A stretch of DNA of 64,000 nucleotides from an uncultured Oscillospiraceae bacterium (GCA_947627735.1 CANQXG010000006.1:20611-84610), one strand, 5' to 3'; positions 19,472-28,870 are shown, numbered from the stretch's first letter. Notes: generated by a model from the letters alone, not told the origin. Translations and numbers: made by a program.

Positions 19472-21556
19472 ATGATGGATACAGAGAAAGACATAAGCTA
19501 TCAGGGCTATCAGAAGATGATCGCCGACATCAACACCGCCCTGGTCCAGACCGGGGAGGTGCTCAAGCAGCTGGAGCTGACCGACCAGGCCAAGCAGGCG
19601 GAGGAGGCCGCCAGCCGGCTGAAATCCCACGTGTTCACCGTGGGCATCATGGGCGAGTTCAAACGGGGCAAGAGCACGGTCATCAACGCCCTTCTGGGCC
19701 AGAAGATCGCCCCGGCGGACGTGGTCCCCGCCTCCGCCACCGTGAACCGCATCACCTATGGCCTGACGCCCAGGGCGACCATCGTCTTCAAGGACGGCCG
19801 CCGGCAACAGGTGCCGGTGGACAGCATCGCCGAGTACGTCACCAAGATCACCGACGAGTCCGCCGCCATGGCCCAGACCGTGGAGCAGGCCATCGTGGAG
19901 TACCCCTGCCCGTTCTGCCAGAACAACGTGGAGATCATCGACACCCCGGGCCTGAACGACGACGAGCGTATGGACGAGATATCCGAGTCCATCATCCCGG
20001 AGCTGGACGCGGTGGTGATGGTCCTGTCGGCCAGCTCCCCCTTCAGCAAGAGCGAGGCGGAGTTCGTGCGCAACAAGCTGATGACCAGCGACGTGTCCCG
20101 GATGATCGTGGTGGTGAACCGGATCGACACCATCCTGGACGAGGACGACCGGGTCCGGGTGCTGGACAGCATCAAGGAAAAGATCCAGCGGGAGGTGCTG
20201 GAGCGCATGGCCGCCGTCCACGGGAAGGATTCCCAGGCCTACCGGGATGCCCAAAAGAAACTGGCGGACCTGAAACTCTATCCCACGTCCGCGGTCCGAG
20301 CACTGATGGGACGGGTGAAGAATAAGCCGGAGATGGTGGAGGACAGCGGCATCCTGGTCTTCGAGGACCGGCTGCGCCGGATGCTGACCCAGGAGCGGGG
20401 TTCGCTGGAGATCATGCGGGTGTCCGGCGTCATATCGAAGCTCCTGCAGGAGGGCCGCTCCGCCCTGGAGCTGCGGACCAACGCCCTGCAGATGAACAGC
20501 GAGCAGTTCAAAGCCCGCCAGAAGGAAACGGAAACGGACATCATCGCCATGCGGGAGCAGAAGGTCCGGGAGAAGGAGCAGCTGCGCGCCAAGGGCAAGC
20601 AGATCAACGTCCGCATGGACCAGATGGTCATGGAGAAATATACCGACCTGGAGCAGCGGCTGGGCCGCTTTGTGGACAACTATCCCCTCGAGGGTGCGGC
20701 GGTGCAGTCGGATAAGTTCGCCGAGCAGGTCGGCCATGACCTGCAGTCGGAAACGGAGAGCGCCCTGAGCGAATACGCCGAGCAGATCAACGTCTTTCTG
20801 CAGGAACAGCTGGGCGACGAGAGGCTGCGCCTGTCCAACTACATGGGAGAGCTGACCGACAACGTTTTGAAGATCAGCAGCAAAATGTCCGGGAACAACC
20901 CCGTCTTCGACAGCGCCGTGGTGGGCGTGGACGCCCTGTCCAACCTGGTGGCCGGGACCCTGACCGGTGCGCTGAACGTGGCCGGATTCGGGCTGATGGG
21001 CCTGGGCGGCATGATCGAGGGCTACCGGACCAACGGCTGGAAGGGCGCGCTGGTGGGCGCCGGCGGCGGCTTCGTCGCCAGCAACCTGGCCTTTATCGCC
21101 ACGGCCGCGCTCATGGGCGGCGCGGTGCCGTTTCTGCCCTTTGCCCTGATCACCGGCGTGGCGGGGACCATGGGCGGCAAGCTCTTGACTTCTTTGGTCT
21201 GGAAAAAGGATAAAATGCGCAGACAGGAGGAGAAGTTCCGCGGCGAGCTGAGGGAGGAGGCCGTGAAGACCGTTTCCGTCCTGCGGGAACAGCACTTCCT
21301 GGAGAACTGGGCCCAGAAGCAGGTGGCGGCCCAGGTGGACGACCTGGTGAGCCGGTTCGAGCAGGAAACGGAGTCGCTCCTCACCACCACGGAAACGACA
21401 CTGAAATCCATCGCCGCGGAGATGGCCGGCGAGGAGAAGAAGAAGGATCAGCAGCTGGCGCTGTACGGCCAGCTGATGGAGAAGCTGGAGGACGTGAGCC
21501 GGACCGTGATGCCCATCGTGGAGATGGCCACCGCCTCCGTTCAAGAAACAGCGTGA
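19472..21556 (+). CDS. Dynamin-like GTPase (DLP1)
   Basis: P-loop GEFKRGKSTVINALLG, G3 DTPGLND, long coiled region and hydrophobic Gly-rich paddle (GTLTGALNVAGFGLMGLGG...); RBS aggagga. Confidence 0.88.
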   Translation: MMDTEKDISYQGYQKMIADINTALVQTGEVLKQLELTDQAKQAEEAASRLKSHVFTVGIMGEFKRGKSTVINALLGQKIAPADVVPASATVNRITYGLTPRATIVFKDGRRQQVPVDSIAEYVTKITDESAAMAQTVEQAIVEYPCPFCQNNVEIIDTPGLNDDERMDEISESIIPELDAVVMVLSASSPFSKSEAEFVRNKLMTSDVSRMIVVVNRIDTILDEDDRVRVLDSIKEKIQREVLERMAAVHGKDSQAYRDAQKKLADLKLYPTSAVRALMGRVKNKPEMVEDSGILVFEDRLRRMLTQERGSLEIMRVSGVISKLLQEGRSALELRTNALQMNSEQFKARQKETETDIIAMREQKVREKEQLRAKGKQINVRMDQMVMEKYTDLEQRLGRFVDNYPLEGAAVQSDKFAEQVGHDLQSETESALSEYAEQINVFLQEQLGDERLRLSNYMGELTDNVLKISSKMSGNNPVFDSAVVGVDALSNLVAGTLTGALNVAGFGLMGLGGMIEGYRTNGWKGALVGAGGGFVASNLAFIATAALMGGAVPFLPFALITGVAGTMGGKLLTSLVWKKDKMRRQEEKFRGELREEAVKTVSVLREQHFLENWAQKQVAAQVDDLVSRFEQETESLLTTTETTLKSIAAEMAGEEKKKDQQLALYGQLMEKLEDVSRTVMPIVEMATASVQETA

Positions 21557-21568
21557 AAGGAGATCGGA

Positions 21569-22546
21569 ATGGACACGATCCTGTCGCAGACGAACCCCAT
21601 CGCGGGCATCCAGGCGGATTTCGGCGCCTACGCGGAGAAGATGAAGCGCAAGGACGACGCCCACCGGGTAAACGGCATCCCCGACTACTCGTTCTCCATG
21701 GACTGGCGCCTGCGGGAGCAGATAAGAAAGCTGCCCTGTTTCTATGCCCTCAGCAAGCGGGTGGCCGTACATGACGAGGCCCGGCAGCGCCAGATCAAGA
21801 CGGCCAGCGCCCTGCAGGTGGGACCCAACCAGTTCCCGGAGATCTATGAGATGGCCCTGGACTGCGCCAAGCGCCTGGGCATCGGCCCTCCCAACGTATT
21901 CGTGCAGCACGACCAGACCATGAACGCCTATACCTTTGCCTCCGATACGGCCACGCCCATCGTCGTGCTCCACAGCGGCATCGTGGAGCGTCTGACGCCG
22001 GGGGAGCTGAAGTGCGTCATCGGCCATGAGTGCGGACATATCCACAACGAACACAGCGTGTACATGAGCATCGTGAACCTGATCGCCGGGGCGCTGAACT
22101 CCGGCGGCCTGGGGGCCGCTCTGGCCGCCATGCTGACCCAGGCGACGCTGCTGCTGTTCTATGAGTGGAACCGTGCGGCGGAGGTGACCTGCGACCGGGC
22201 GGGCATGATCTGCGCCGACAACCTGGAGGACGCCATCAGCGTGAACAAGAAGCTGCTCTACGGCACCTTCCTGAACCGGGAGGACAACGTGAACATCGAC
22301 GACATCCGCAGCCAGTTCTCCAACATCGCCGCCGCCACCTCGGTGTTCACCGAGATGGCCAACGACCATCCCTCCAGTATCCGGCGAGTGCTCACCAGCG
22401 AGGAGTTCACCCACTGCGAGCTGCTGTACCGGTGGAGGCCGGAGCTGCTCCAGCCGGGTCTTGAGCTGCGCAGCAAAGAGGAGTGCGACAAGGCCTGCGA
22501 GAAATACACGGCTGTATTCAAGGAATCCAGAAAGGCGGTGGGCTGA
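21569..22546 (+). CDS. M48 family metalloprotease
   Basis: HExxH (VIGHECGHIHNEH), downstream E-x3-D (AAEVTCDRAG), hydrophobic segment between. Confidence 0.9.
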   Translation: MDTILSQTNPIAGIQADFGAYAEKMKRKDDAHRVNGIPDYSFSMDWRLREQIRKLPCFYALSKRVAVHDEARQRQIKTASALQVGPNQFPEIYEMALDCAKRLGIGPPNVFVQHDQTMNAYTFASDTATPIVVLHSGIVERLTPGELKCVIGHECGHIHNEHSVYMSIVNLIAGALNSGGLGAALAAMLTQATLLLFYEWNRAAEVTCDRAGMICADNLEDAISVNKKLLYGTFLNREDNVNIDDIRSQFSNIAAATSVFTEMANDHPSSIRRVLTSEEFTHCELLYRWRPELLQPGLELRSKEECDKACEKYTAVFKESRKAVG

Positions 22547-24300
22547 TGAACGCCAGAGATAGGATAACCGTTTCCATCGAGGAGATCGTGCCCCGCCTGG
22601 AACAGGGGCTGGACCGGCTGAGCAATTTCCGCTACGACAGCAAGTACCGCTCTCTTCTGGGGCAGACGATGCTGGAGCACATGGAAACATGGGACCGGGA
22701 TATCCGCCAGCGGAAGAACGACCCCTTCACCGTGGTGGTGGCGGGGGAGTTCAAGCGGGGCAAGTCCACCTTCATCAACGCCCTCCTGGGCGAGAAGATC
22801 GTCCCCACCGACGTGCTGCCGGAGACCATGACCCTCAACCGCCTGCACTACGGCCCCGCCCGGAACGAGGCGGTGCTATCCGGCGGCCGGCGGATCAAGC
22901 TGAGCGACGAGGAGCTGACCCGTTCCGCGCTGGAAAAGCTGATCGCCGACCTGGGCGAACCCATCCGCCAGCTGGAGCTGTGGCGGCCCAACGAGGGGCT
23001 GAAGGATATCTGCATCATCGATACCCCGGGCCTGAACGAGGTGTCCACAGACTTCGAGCCATTGGTGGCCGAGGCGATAGCCCAGGCGGACGCGGTGGTG
23101 TACATATATGCCGCGGACGCGCCCTTGTCCCACAGCGAGCAGATGTATCTGAAATACAGCGTCCTGCCCCAGGGCTATACGAGGCTGTTCATGCTGGGCA
23201 ACCACGGCGACATGTTCGTGGACGAGAAGGAACTGCAGCACATACGCAGGGAGCTGGAAAAGCGGGTGGCCCAGCTGTTGCCGGAGGAACCTGTCTATAT
23301 CATCAGCGCCCTGGACGAGATGTGCCGCCTGATGGGCGAGCGCCGGCCCAATGAGGACACGGCCCCCATCCTGGAGAAGGACTTCGCCCTGTTCCGGGCA
23401 GACTTGGCGCAGCTGGTGGAGGCGAAAAAGTCGGTCATCGCCGCGGACCGAATGATGCGCCAAGCCCGGCTCATGCGTCGGGAGCTGAACGACGATCTGG
23501 ACAACCTGGAAAAGGGCATGGCCATGGACGCCCAGCAGCTGGCCGCCGAGCGGGAGAAGCTGGCGGCGGAAAAGACGGCGGAGGTGGAGCGCCTGTCCGC
23601 CGCCCAGAAAAAGGCGGAGGAACAGGCCGCCCGGATGGTGCAGCAGACCGCCAGCTGGATGGCGGAGCTTATCAACAAGCTGCAGAAGGAGGACCTCACC
23701 GGCTATTCGGTCCAAGACCTGTATCAGTATTACTCCTATTACTGCATCGACACCATCGAGACCGCGGCCCGGGCCTGCCTGGAGCAGCACCGGGACGAGA
23801 TGCTGGAGCAGATGAGCGCCATCTCCGACGAGCTGGGGCGCGATCTGGCCGGCGCCTATACCAAGGGCGACGCCTTTGCTTTCCGCATGGCCCTGGACAG
23901 CAACACCTGGACCCGGGGCGACAGCGTGACCCTGGTGATCACCCAGCTGAGCGGCAACGCCCTCGTCAACGCCGTCACCGACCTGGTGGGGAGCCTGGTG
24001 CGCAAAAATGAGCTGGAGAACAACAAGGAAGAGGTCCTGAAGAGCATTCAGGACAAATTCCCCGTCCTTCGCGCACAGGTGGACACGTACATCGAAAAGC
24101 AGTACAGGGACCTGGCCCAGCGGGCGAAGGATATCCTGGCCGAATACTACCAGCGCCTGATCGACCGTGCCCAGACCGTGGTGGAACAGTACGAGCAGGC
24201 GGGCCGGAAGGACGCCCGGGACAAGGAGCAGACGGCAGCCGCCGTCGCGGAGGTCCGGGATTGCCTTGAGAGCCTGGCGTTCACGGAAACGGGCGCGTAA
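22546..24300 (+). CDS. Dynamin-like GTPase (DLP2)
   Basis: GEFKRGKSTFINALLGEKIVPTDVLPETMTLNRL, DTPGLNE; starts on M48 stop (ATGA overlap). Confidence 0.88.
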   Translation: MNARDRITVSIEEIVPRLEQGLDRLSNFRYDSKYRSLLGQTMLEHMETWDRDIRQRKNDPFTVVVAGEFKRGKSTFINALLGEKIVPTDVLPETMTLNRLHYGPARNEAVLSGGRRIKLSDEELTRSALEKLIADLGEPIRQLELWRPNEGLKDICIIDTPGLNEVSTDFEPLVAEAIAQADAVVYIYAADAPLSHSEQMYLKYSVLPQGYTRLFMLGNHGDMFVDEKELQHIRRELEKRVAQLLPEEPVYIISALDEMCRLMGERRPNEDTAPILEKDFALFRADLAQLVEAKKSVIAADRMMRQARLMRRELNDDLDNLEKGMAMDAQQLAAEREKLAAEKTAEVERLSAAQKKAEEQAARMVQQTASWMAELINKLQKEDLTGYSVQDLYQYYSYYCIDTIETAARACLEQHRDEMLEQMSAISDELGRDLAGAYTKGDAFAFRMALDSNTWTRGDSVTLVITQLSGNALVNAVTDLVGSLVRKNELENNKEEVLKSIQDKFPVLRAQVDTYIEKQYRDLAQRAKDILAEYYQRLIDRAQTVVEQYEQAGRKDARDKEQTAAAVAEVRDCLESLAFTETGA

Positions 24301-24336
24301 AGATCAAATATCCGCGGGACAAAAGGAGCGGCAGCC

Positions 24337-26049
24337 ATGGATGAATTTGCTGTCTACAATCAGCTGTGCGTACTGGAGGACATCGCCGGGCAGTACAGGG
24401 ACGGAAAGGCGCTGTGCCCGGCCATCCGGGAGAACGCGGAGATGGTGGCCACCCGGCTCTACAGGGTGGCTGTGATCGGGGAGTTCAAGCGGGGCAAATC
24501 CAGCCTTATCAACGCCCTTATCGGCTCCTCCATCCTGCCCACGGACGTGATCCCCCTGACGGCGGCCATCACCCGCCTGGTCTACGGCACGCAGCGGGAG
24601 ATCATCATCCACTGCAAGGACGGCTCATCCATGACCAAGACCCTGAGCGAGCTGATCGACTACGCCACCAAGTACGACAAGGAAAAGGCGGCCACAGCCG
24701 CAACGGTCCGGGAGATCGAGGTGCGGTACCCCTCCGTGCTGTGCCAAAACCACATCGAGATCATCGACACCCCTGGCCTGAACGACAACGAGTCCATGTC
24801 GGAGGTGACATTGAGCGTCCTGGGAAAGATCGACGCGGCCATCGTGGTGATCTCCGCCACCCAGCCGCTGAGTATGACGGAGCAAAATCTGACCATTGAT
24901 CTGATCCGGCAGGAGGGCATCCGGCACCTGGTGTTCGTGGTGACATTCCTGGACCAGCTGATGGACGAAGAGGAGAAGGACCGGATGGTCTCCTTCATCG
25001 GCGGCAGACTGGGAAAAGAGGTGCTGAAAAGGGCGGAGGAGGCCTTTCAGGACTGGCCTGACCTGGTGGAAAAGGCCCGGCGCATCCTCACATCGCCGGA
25101 CATATTCGGCGTGTCCTCCCGCCAGGCCATGCAGGGCTTCACCAACGACGACCAGGCGCTTTTGACGGAGAGCCGCTTTCCCCGGTTCAAGGAGGAGCTG
25201 CTGGCCCTGCTCACCGCCGCCCAGAGCGCCGACATCCCCAAGCGCCTGGACCAGTCCCTGGCCATGGTGGAGGCGCAGCTGCCCCACTGGCTGGACGGCG
25301 AGCTGCAGATGGTGGCCGAGGAGCGCCGGGCGGCTGCCCGGCGGCTGAACGCCCGGCAGAATTACTGCGACCGGTCCAAGGCCGAGCTGACCGCGTGGAT
25401 GAGCGAGCTGGACGCAGAGATGGCCCGCTACGGCATGCCCACGGCGTCGGAGGAGAAAAACGGGGAACTGGAAAAGCTCCTGACCAAGTGCTTTACGAAG
25501 AAGCTGGCCGCCATCACCCAGCAGAACATGTCCCACGACGCCATCCACAGCGCCCTGGAGGCAGGGAAACGGGAGGCGACGGAGGTCATGGCCGGCATGG
25601 CGGCTGCCGTGAAGGACCGGCTGGACGCGGCCATGGACGGCGCGGAGGAAAAATTCGGGGCCATGCGCACCGCCGCCGGTCTGGACGACGGGGCGCTGAG
25701 CGCCGAGCTGGCCGCCTGGAGAGCGGGCGCCGGCTTCCCCAGCTTTGTCTGGGTCGCCGACCCCATCCCCTTCGCGGCGGACCTGCGGGGCGTGAACGTG
25801 ATCCCCACGGTCCGGGACGCCGTCCGCCGGGCGCTGGTGACCTTTGGCCGGACCCTGGGGAGATATATCAGTTCCTGGCGGCTGGTGCTGCTCCGGCTCA
25901 ACAACGAGGACGTGGCCGCCGGCCTTCCGGAGGCGGACAAGGCCCGTCTGGCCGAGCTGAAGCTGCGGGCGGACACGCTGCAGTATACCTACGGCCAGCA
26001 TCTTGACCGCCTGGCCGGGATGAAGGCCGCCGCGGCTGGCAAGGTCTGA
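24337..26049 (+). CDS. Dynamin-like GTPase (DLP3)
   Basis: GEFKRGKSSLINALIGSSILPTDVIPLTAAITRL, DTPGLNDNESM. Confidence 0.88.
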   Translation: MDEFAVYNQLCVLEDIAGQYRDGKALCPAIRENAEMVATRLYRVAVIGEFKRGKSSLINALIGSSILPTDVIPLTAAITRLVYGTQREIIIHCKDGSSMTKTLSELIDYATKYDKEKAATAATVREIEVRYPSVLCQNHIEIIDTPGLNDNESMSEVTLSVLGKIDAAIVVISATQPLSMTEQNLTIDLIRQEGIRHLVFVVTFLDQLMDEEEKDRMVSFIGGRLGKEVLKRAEEAFQDWPDLVEKARRILTSPDIFGVSSRQAMQGFTNDDQALLTESRFPRFKEELLALLTAAQSADIPKRLDQSLAMVEAQLPHWLDGELQMVAEERRAAARRLNARQNYCDRSKAELTAWMSELDAEMARYGMPTASEEKNGELEKLLTKCFTKKLAAITQQNMSHDAIHSALEAGKREATEVMAGMAAAVKDRLDAAMDGAEEKFGAMRTAAGLDDGALSAELAAWRAGAGFPSFVWVADPIPFAADLRGVNVIPTVRDAVRRALVTFGRTLGRYISSWRLVLLRLNNEDVAAGLPEADKARLAELKLRADTLQYTYGQHLDRLAGMKAAAAGKV

Positions 26050-26065
26050 GAGAGGAGATACTGGC

Positions 26066-26641
26066 ATGAAAAAATTCTTTGGGACGATCTTGACCGTCGC
26101 GGGGGCGTTCGCCTTTGGCTTTTTCTATCTGCTGACGGCGTATCATATCTACTTCAACAGCTATACGCCGGTCTATTATCTTATCATGTACGGCGCGCTG
26201 GGCGTGGCCGGCGCGGTGGTGGCTGTCGTGGGCCGGCGGCTTTACAAGTCCAATGGGGAGGGTCGGAAGGCCAGGCAATTTTACGGGGTGCTGCTGTGCC
26301 TTATTGGCACAGGACTCATCGGCGAGGGGCTGTTCTGGGCGTACGTCTACAGCCCTTGGGAGATGTACCGATATGGCCAAGAAGTGGAGCTGCCCGCGGC
26401 CGCCATTCTGGCGGTGCTGGGGGGCGTGGTTGTCTTTCTGGGCACGCGTATGTGCCGCAAGGCCAAGGCATATCCGTCTTATCCAAGCGGGAAGACGGCG
26501 AAAAAGTCCAAACCGACTCCGCCGCCCGAACCGCCCAAACCGGCGGAACCCACGGCGGCGGTGTGTCCCGACTGCGGCAGGCGTTACCCCGTGAGCCAGG
26601 TGTACTGTGAGGCGTGCGGCGCGCTGCTGGAGAAGAAATAA
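26066..26641 (+). CDS. Membrane protein with C-terminal zinc ribbon (copy 1)
   Basis: N-terminal TM helices; C-terminal CPDCGRRYPVSQVYCEACGALLEKK. Confidence 0.75.
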   Translation: MKKFFGTILTVAGAFAFGFFYLLTAYHIYFNSYTPVYYLIMYGALGVAGAVVAVVGRRLYKSNGEGRKARQFYGVLLCLIGTGLIGEGLFWAYVYSPWEMYRYGQEVELPAAAILAVLGGVVVFLGTRMCRKAKAYPSYPSGKTAKKSKPTPPPEPPKPAEPTAAVCPDCGRRYPVSQVYCEACGALLEKK

Positions 26642-26657
26642 GGAGGGCGGTGTTCTC

Positions 26658-27077
26658 ATGAAACAGTTTAAGGAAACTGTGATATTGATCCTGGTGGGCT
26701 ATCTCTGCGTTGCCCTGATCGCATTCGGCTTCGCCGGCGTGTATATAATGGTCGATCTGGGCGGCGGGCCAGGCGTTGCCCTGGGGCTGATGGGAATCCT
26801 TATGATCGGTCTGGGGATATTCCTGCTGATCACGTATTTCCGAAGCGAACGCTACAGAAACTATCGCGCGGAAGAAAAGAGACGGGCACAGGAGGCCAGG
26901 GAGAAGGCGAAGGCAAGAAAAGCGCGCCAGGCCTCCGCGCCGGCCAAACCGTACACGACGCCCGCGCCGGCTAAGCCGGCGGGACCCACGGCGGCGGTAT
27001 GTCCCGACTGCGGCAGGCGCTATCCCCTGAACCAGGTATACTGTGAGGAGTGCGGCGCGCTGCTGGAGAAGAAATGA
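26658..27077 (+). CDS. Membrane protein with C-terminal zinc ribbon (copy 2)
   Basis: Two TM helices, charged linker, CPDCGRRYPLNQVYCEECGALLEKK. Confidence 0.75.
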   Translation: MKQFKETVILILVGYLCVALIAFGFAGVYIMVDLGGGPGVALGLMGILMIGLGIFLLITYFRSERYRNYRAEEKRRAQEAREKAKARKARQASAPAKPYTTPAPAKPAGPTAAVCPDCGRRYPLNQVYCEECGALLEKK

Positions 27078-27094
27078 TATAAACGGATGGTGCC

Positions 27095-27634
27095 ATGATG
27101 AAAAGATTTTTTGGAACGCTTTTGACCGTCGCGGGGGCGTGCATTTTCATCTTTTTCTTTCGAAGAACGGTGTACCGCATACATTACCACGTGCCGGTTT
27201 ATCTTTCCCTCATATGCGGCGCGGAGTGCCTGGCCGGGGCTGCGGCGGCCTTTGTGGGCCGGCGGCTCTATAAGGCCGATGGTGAGAGCCAAAAGGCCCA
27301 GATGTTTTACGGGGCGCTTCTTTGTCTCACGGGCGTCGGGTCCATGGTCATGACCCTGTACAGGGTGATCTCGTACAGCGGCGCACCGGTGGTGGAGCTC
27401 CCCGCGCCCGCCATCCTGGCGGTGCTGGGCGTGTGGGTGTGCTGTCGGGCGTATCGGGCCCGGAAGGCGGCGGCCCGGGAGACGATGGACACGTCCGAGC
27501 CGGTCCCTCCGTCGGAGCCGGAGCCGCCCAAGCCGGCGGGACCCACGGCGGCGGTTTGCCCGGACTGCGGCAGGCGCTATCCCCTGAACCAGGTGTACTG
27601 TGAGGAGTGCGGCGCACTGCTGGAAAAGAAATAA
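27095..27634 (+). CDS. Membrane protein with C-terminal zinc ribbon (copy 3)
   Basis: N-terminus MKRFFGTLLTVAGA resembles copy 1; C-terminal CPDCGRRYPLNQVYCEECGALLEKK identical to copy 2. Confidence 0.75.
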   Translation: MMKRFFGTLLTVAGACIFIFFFRRTVYRIHYHVPVYLSLICGAECLAGAAAAFVGRRLYKADGESQKAQMFYGALLCLTGVGSMVMTLYRVISYSGAPVVELPAPAILAVLGVWVCCRAYRARKAAARETMDTSEPVPPSEPEPPKPAGPTAAVCPDCGRRYPLNQVYCEECGALLEKK

Positions 27635-27646
27635 CAGGAGGGGAGT

Positions 27647-28300
27647 ATGGAGGGCATGAAAAAGACGGTTTTCGACCCGGACAAGATGTATACCTACCTG
27701 CGGGGCTTCGCCTCCGGCGCGGGGATGGGCCAGACCCTGAAGGCCCTGTCCTTCGCCCGGGAAAAGCACGCCGGCCAGATGCGCAAGAGCGGCGAACCTT
27801 ACATCGTCCACCCGCTGACCATGGCCTGCGACGCCGTGAGCATCGGCATCCGGGAGGATAGGGTCATCGCGGCCATACTGCTGCACGACGTGTGCGAGGA
27901 CTGCGGCGTGCCGCTTTCAGAGCTGCCCGTGGACGACACGGTGCGCCATGCGGTGGACCTCGTCACCTTCCGGGTCATGGAGGGGGAGACGAAAGATACG
28001 GCCAGGACCCGGTACTACAACATGATCCTCCAGAGCCGGGAGGCCACCCTCACAAAGCTGGTGGACCGGTGCCACAACGTGTCCAGCATGGCGGGGACCT
28101 TCTCGGAGGAGAAGCTGCTGGCCTACATAGACGAGACCAGGCGGTACGTCCTGCCCCTGCTGCGGAAGGCCAAGACCGCCTACCCCGAGGACGCGGACGT
28201 GCTGTTCATCCTCAAGTACCACATCGTCAGTGTGGTGGATTCCCTGGACGCCGCCATGCAGGTCTACCGGCCCCACGCCGGCAGCACACTGTCCGACTGA
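27647..28300 (+). CDS. HD-domain protein related to RelA/SpoT hydrolase (small alarmone hydrolase-like)
   Basis: [41 protein letters not shown]: SpoT-type HD signature, no synthetase domain. Confidence 0.8.
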   Translation: MEGMKKTVFDPDKMYTYLRGFASGAGMGQTLKALSFAREKHAGQMRKSGEPYIVHPLTMACDAVSIGIREDRVIAAILLHDVCEDCGVPLSELPVDDTVRHAVDLVTFRVMEGETKDTARTRYYNMILQSREATLTKLVDRCHNVSSMAGTFSEEKLLAYIDETRRYVLPLLRKAKTAYPEDADVLFILKYHIVSVVDSLDAAMQVYRPHAGSTLSD

Positions 28301-28319
28301 AGCGGGTGGAGGATAGAGC

Positions 28320-28805
28320 ATGGACCTGACGGAGAACGTGATAGACATCTACTCCAAGGGGGAATATCCCTCCTCGGCGCTGTCCAATTTCGCGGAGCAC
28401 CATTTCACCCTGGACGGCGTCCCCTGCGGGTCGATGGAGGGCTTCCTCCAGTCATTGAAATACCGGGAGCCGTCCGAGCAGGCCCGTGTCTGCTCCCTGG
28501 TGGGAAAACAGGCAAAGCGGGCCGGGGAGAAGAAACACCTCTGGAAACTGATAAGGACGGTCTGGTGGCGTGGAAAGGCCTATGGGCTATTCTCTGATGA
28601 ACTGCAAATGCTGATCGACCGCGCCTATCATGAGATGTATGAACAGAGTCCCTCTTTCCGGCAAGCGCTGGCGGACGCCGGGGAGAAGAAGCTGGTGCAC
28701 ACCATGGGCAAAAAGGACATGAGGGAAACCATCCTCACGGAGTATCAGTTCGTGCGGCGGCTGGAGCAGCTGCGGGCATCGGCGCAGGGCGCTGAAAAAC
28801 AGTGA
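28320..28805 (+). CDS. NADAR (YbiA-like) domain protein
   Basis: Pattern YS...LSNFAEHHFTLDGVPCGSMEGFLQSLKY...HTMGKKD resembles the NADAR fold family. Confidence 0.6.
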   Translation: MDLTENVIDIYSKGEYPSSALSNFAEHHFTLDGVPCGSMEGFLQSLKYREPSEQARVCSLVGKQAKRAGEKKHLWKLIRTVWWRGKAYGLFSDELQMLIDRAYHEMYEQSPSFRQALADAGEKKLVHTMGKKDMRETILTEYQFVRRLEQLRASAQGAEKQ

Positions 28806-28829
28806 CCCGGGCAGAGCGGAACTGAAAAT

Positions 28830-28870
28830 GCGAAAGACGGCATGACCTCAAAGGTCATGCCGTCTTTCGC
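28830..28870. terminator. Bidirectional hairpin between convergent genes
   Basis: gcgaaagacggcatgacct / aggtcatgccgtctttcgc, 19-bp perfect arms. Confidence 0.75.

Noticed and set aside
19433-22690. 1085-aa minus-strand ORF opposite dynamin/M48 genes
   Set aside because: Antisense of clear GTPase and M48 motifs; His/Gln/Leu-rich with no recognisable fold.
26541-27634. CRISPR-like or other non-coding tandem repeat
   Set aside because: The three ~100-bp repeats are in-frame gene 3' ends encoding a zinc ribbon, spaced by distinct coding sequence.
16934-28805. Prophage or integrative element carrying the dynamin cassette
   Set aside because: No integrase, structural phage genes, att-like direct repeats or transposase recognised near the cluster; the Xer-type gene at 53 kb is distant.
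28830-28870. Long perfect hairpin as an ncRNA gene
   Set aside because: Located between convergent genes; simplest explanation is a bidirectional terminator.
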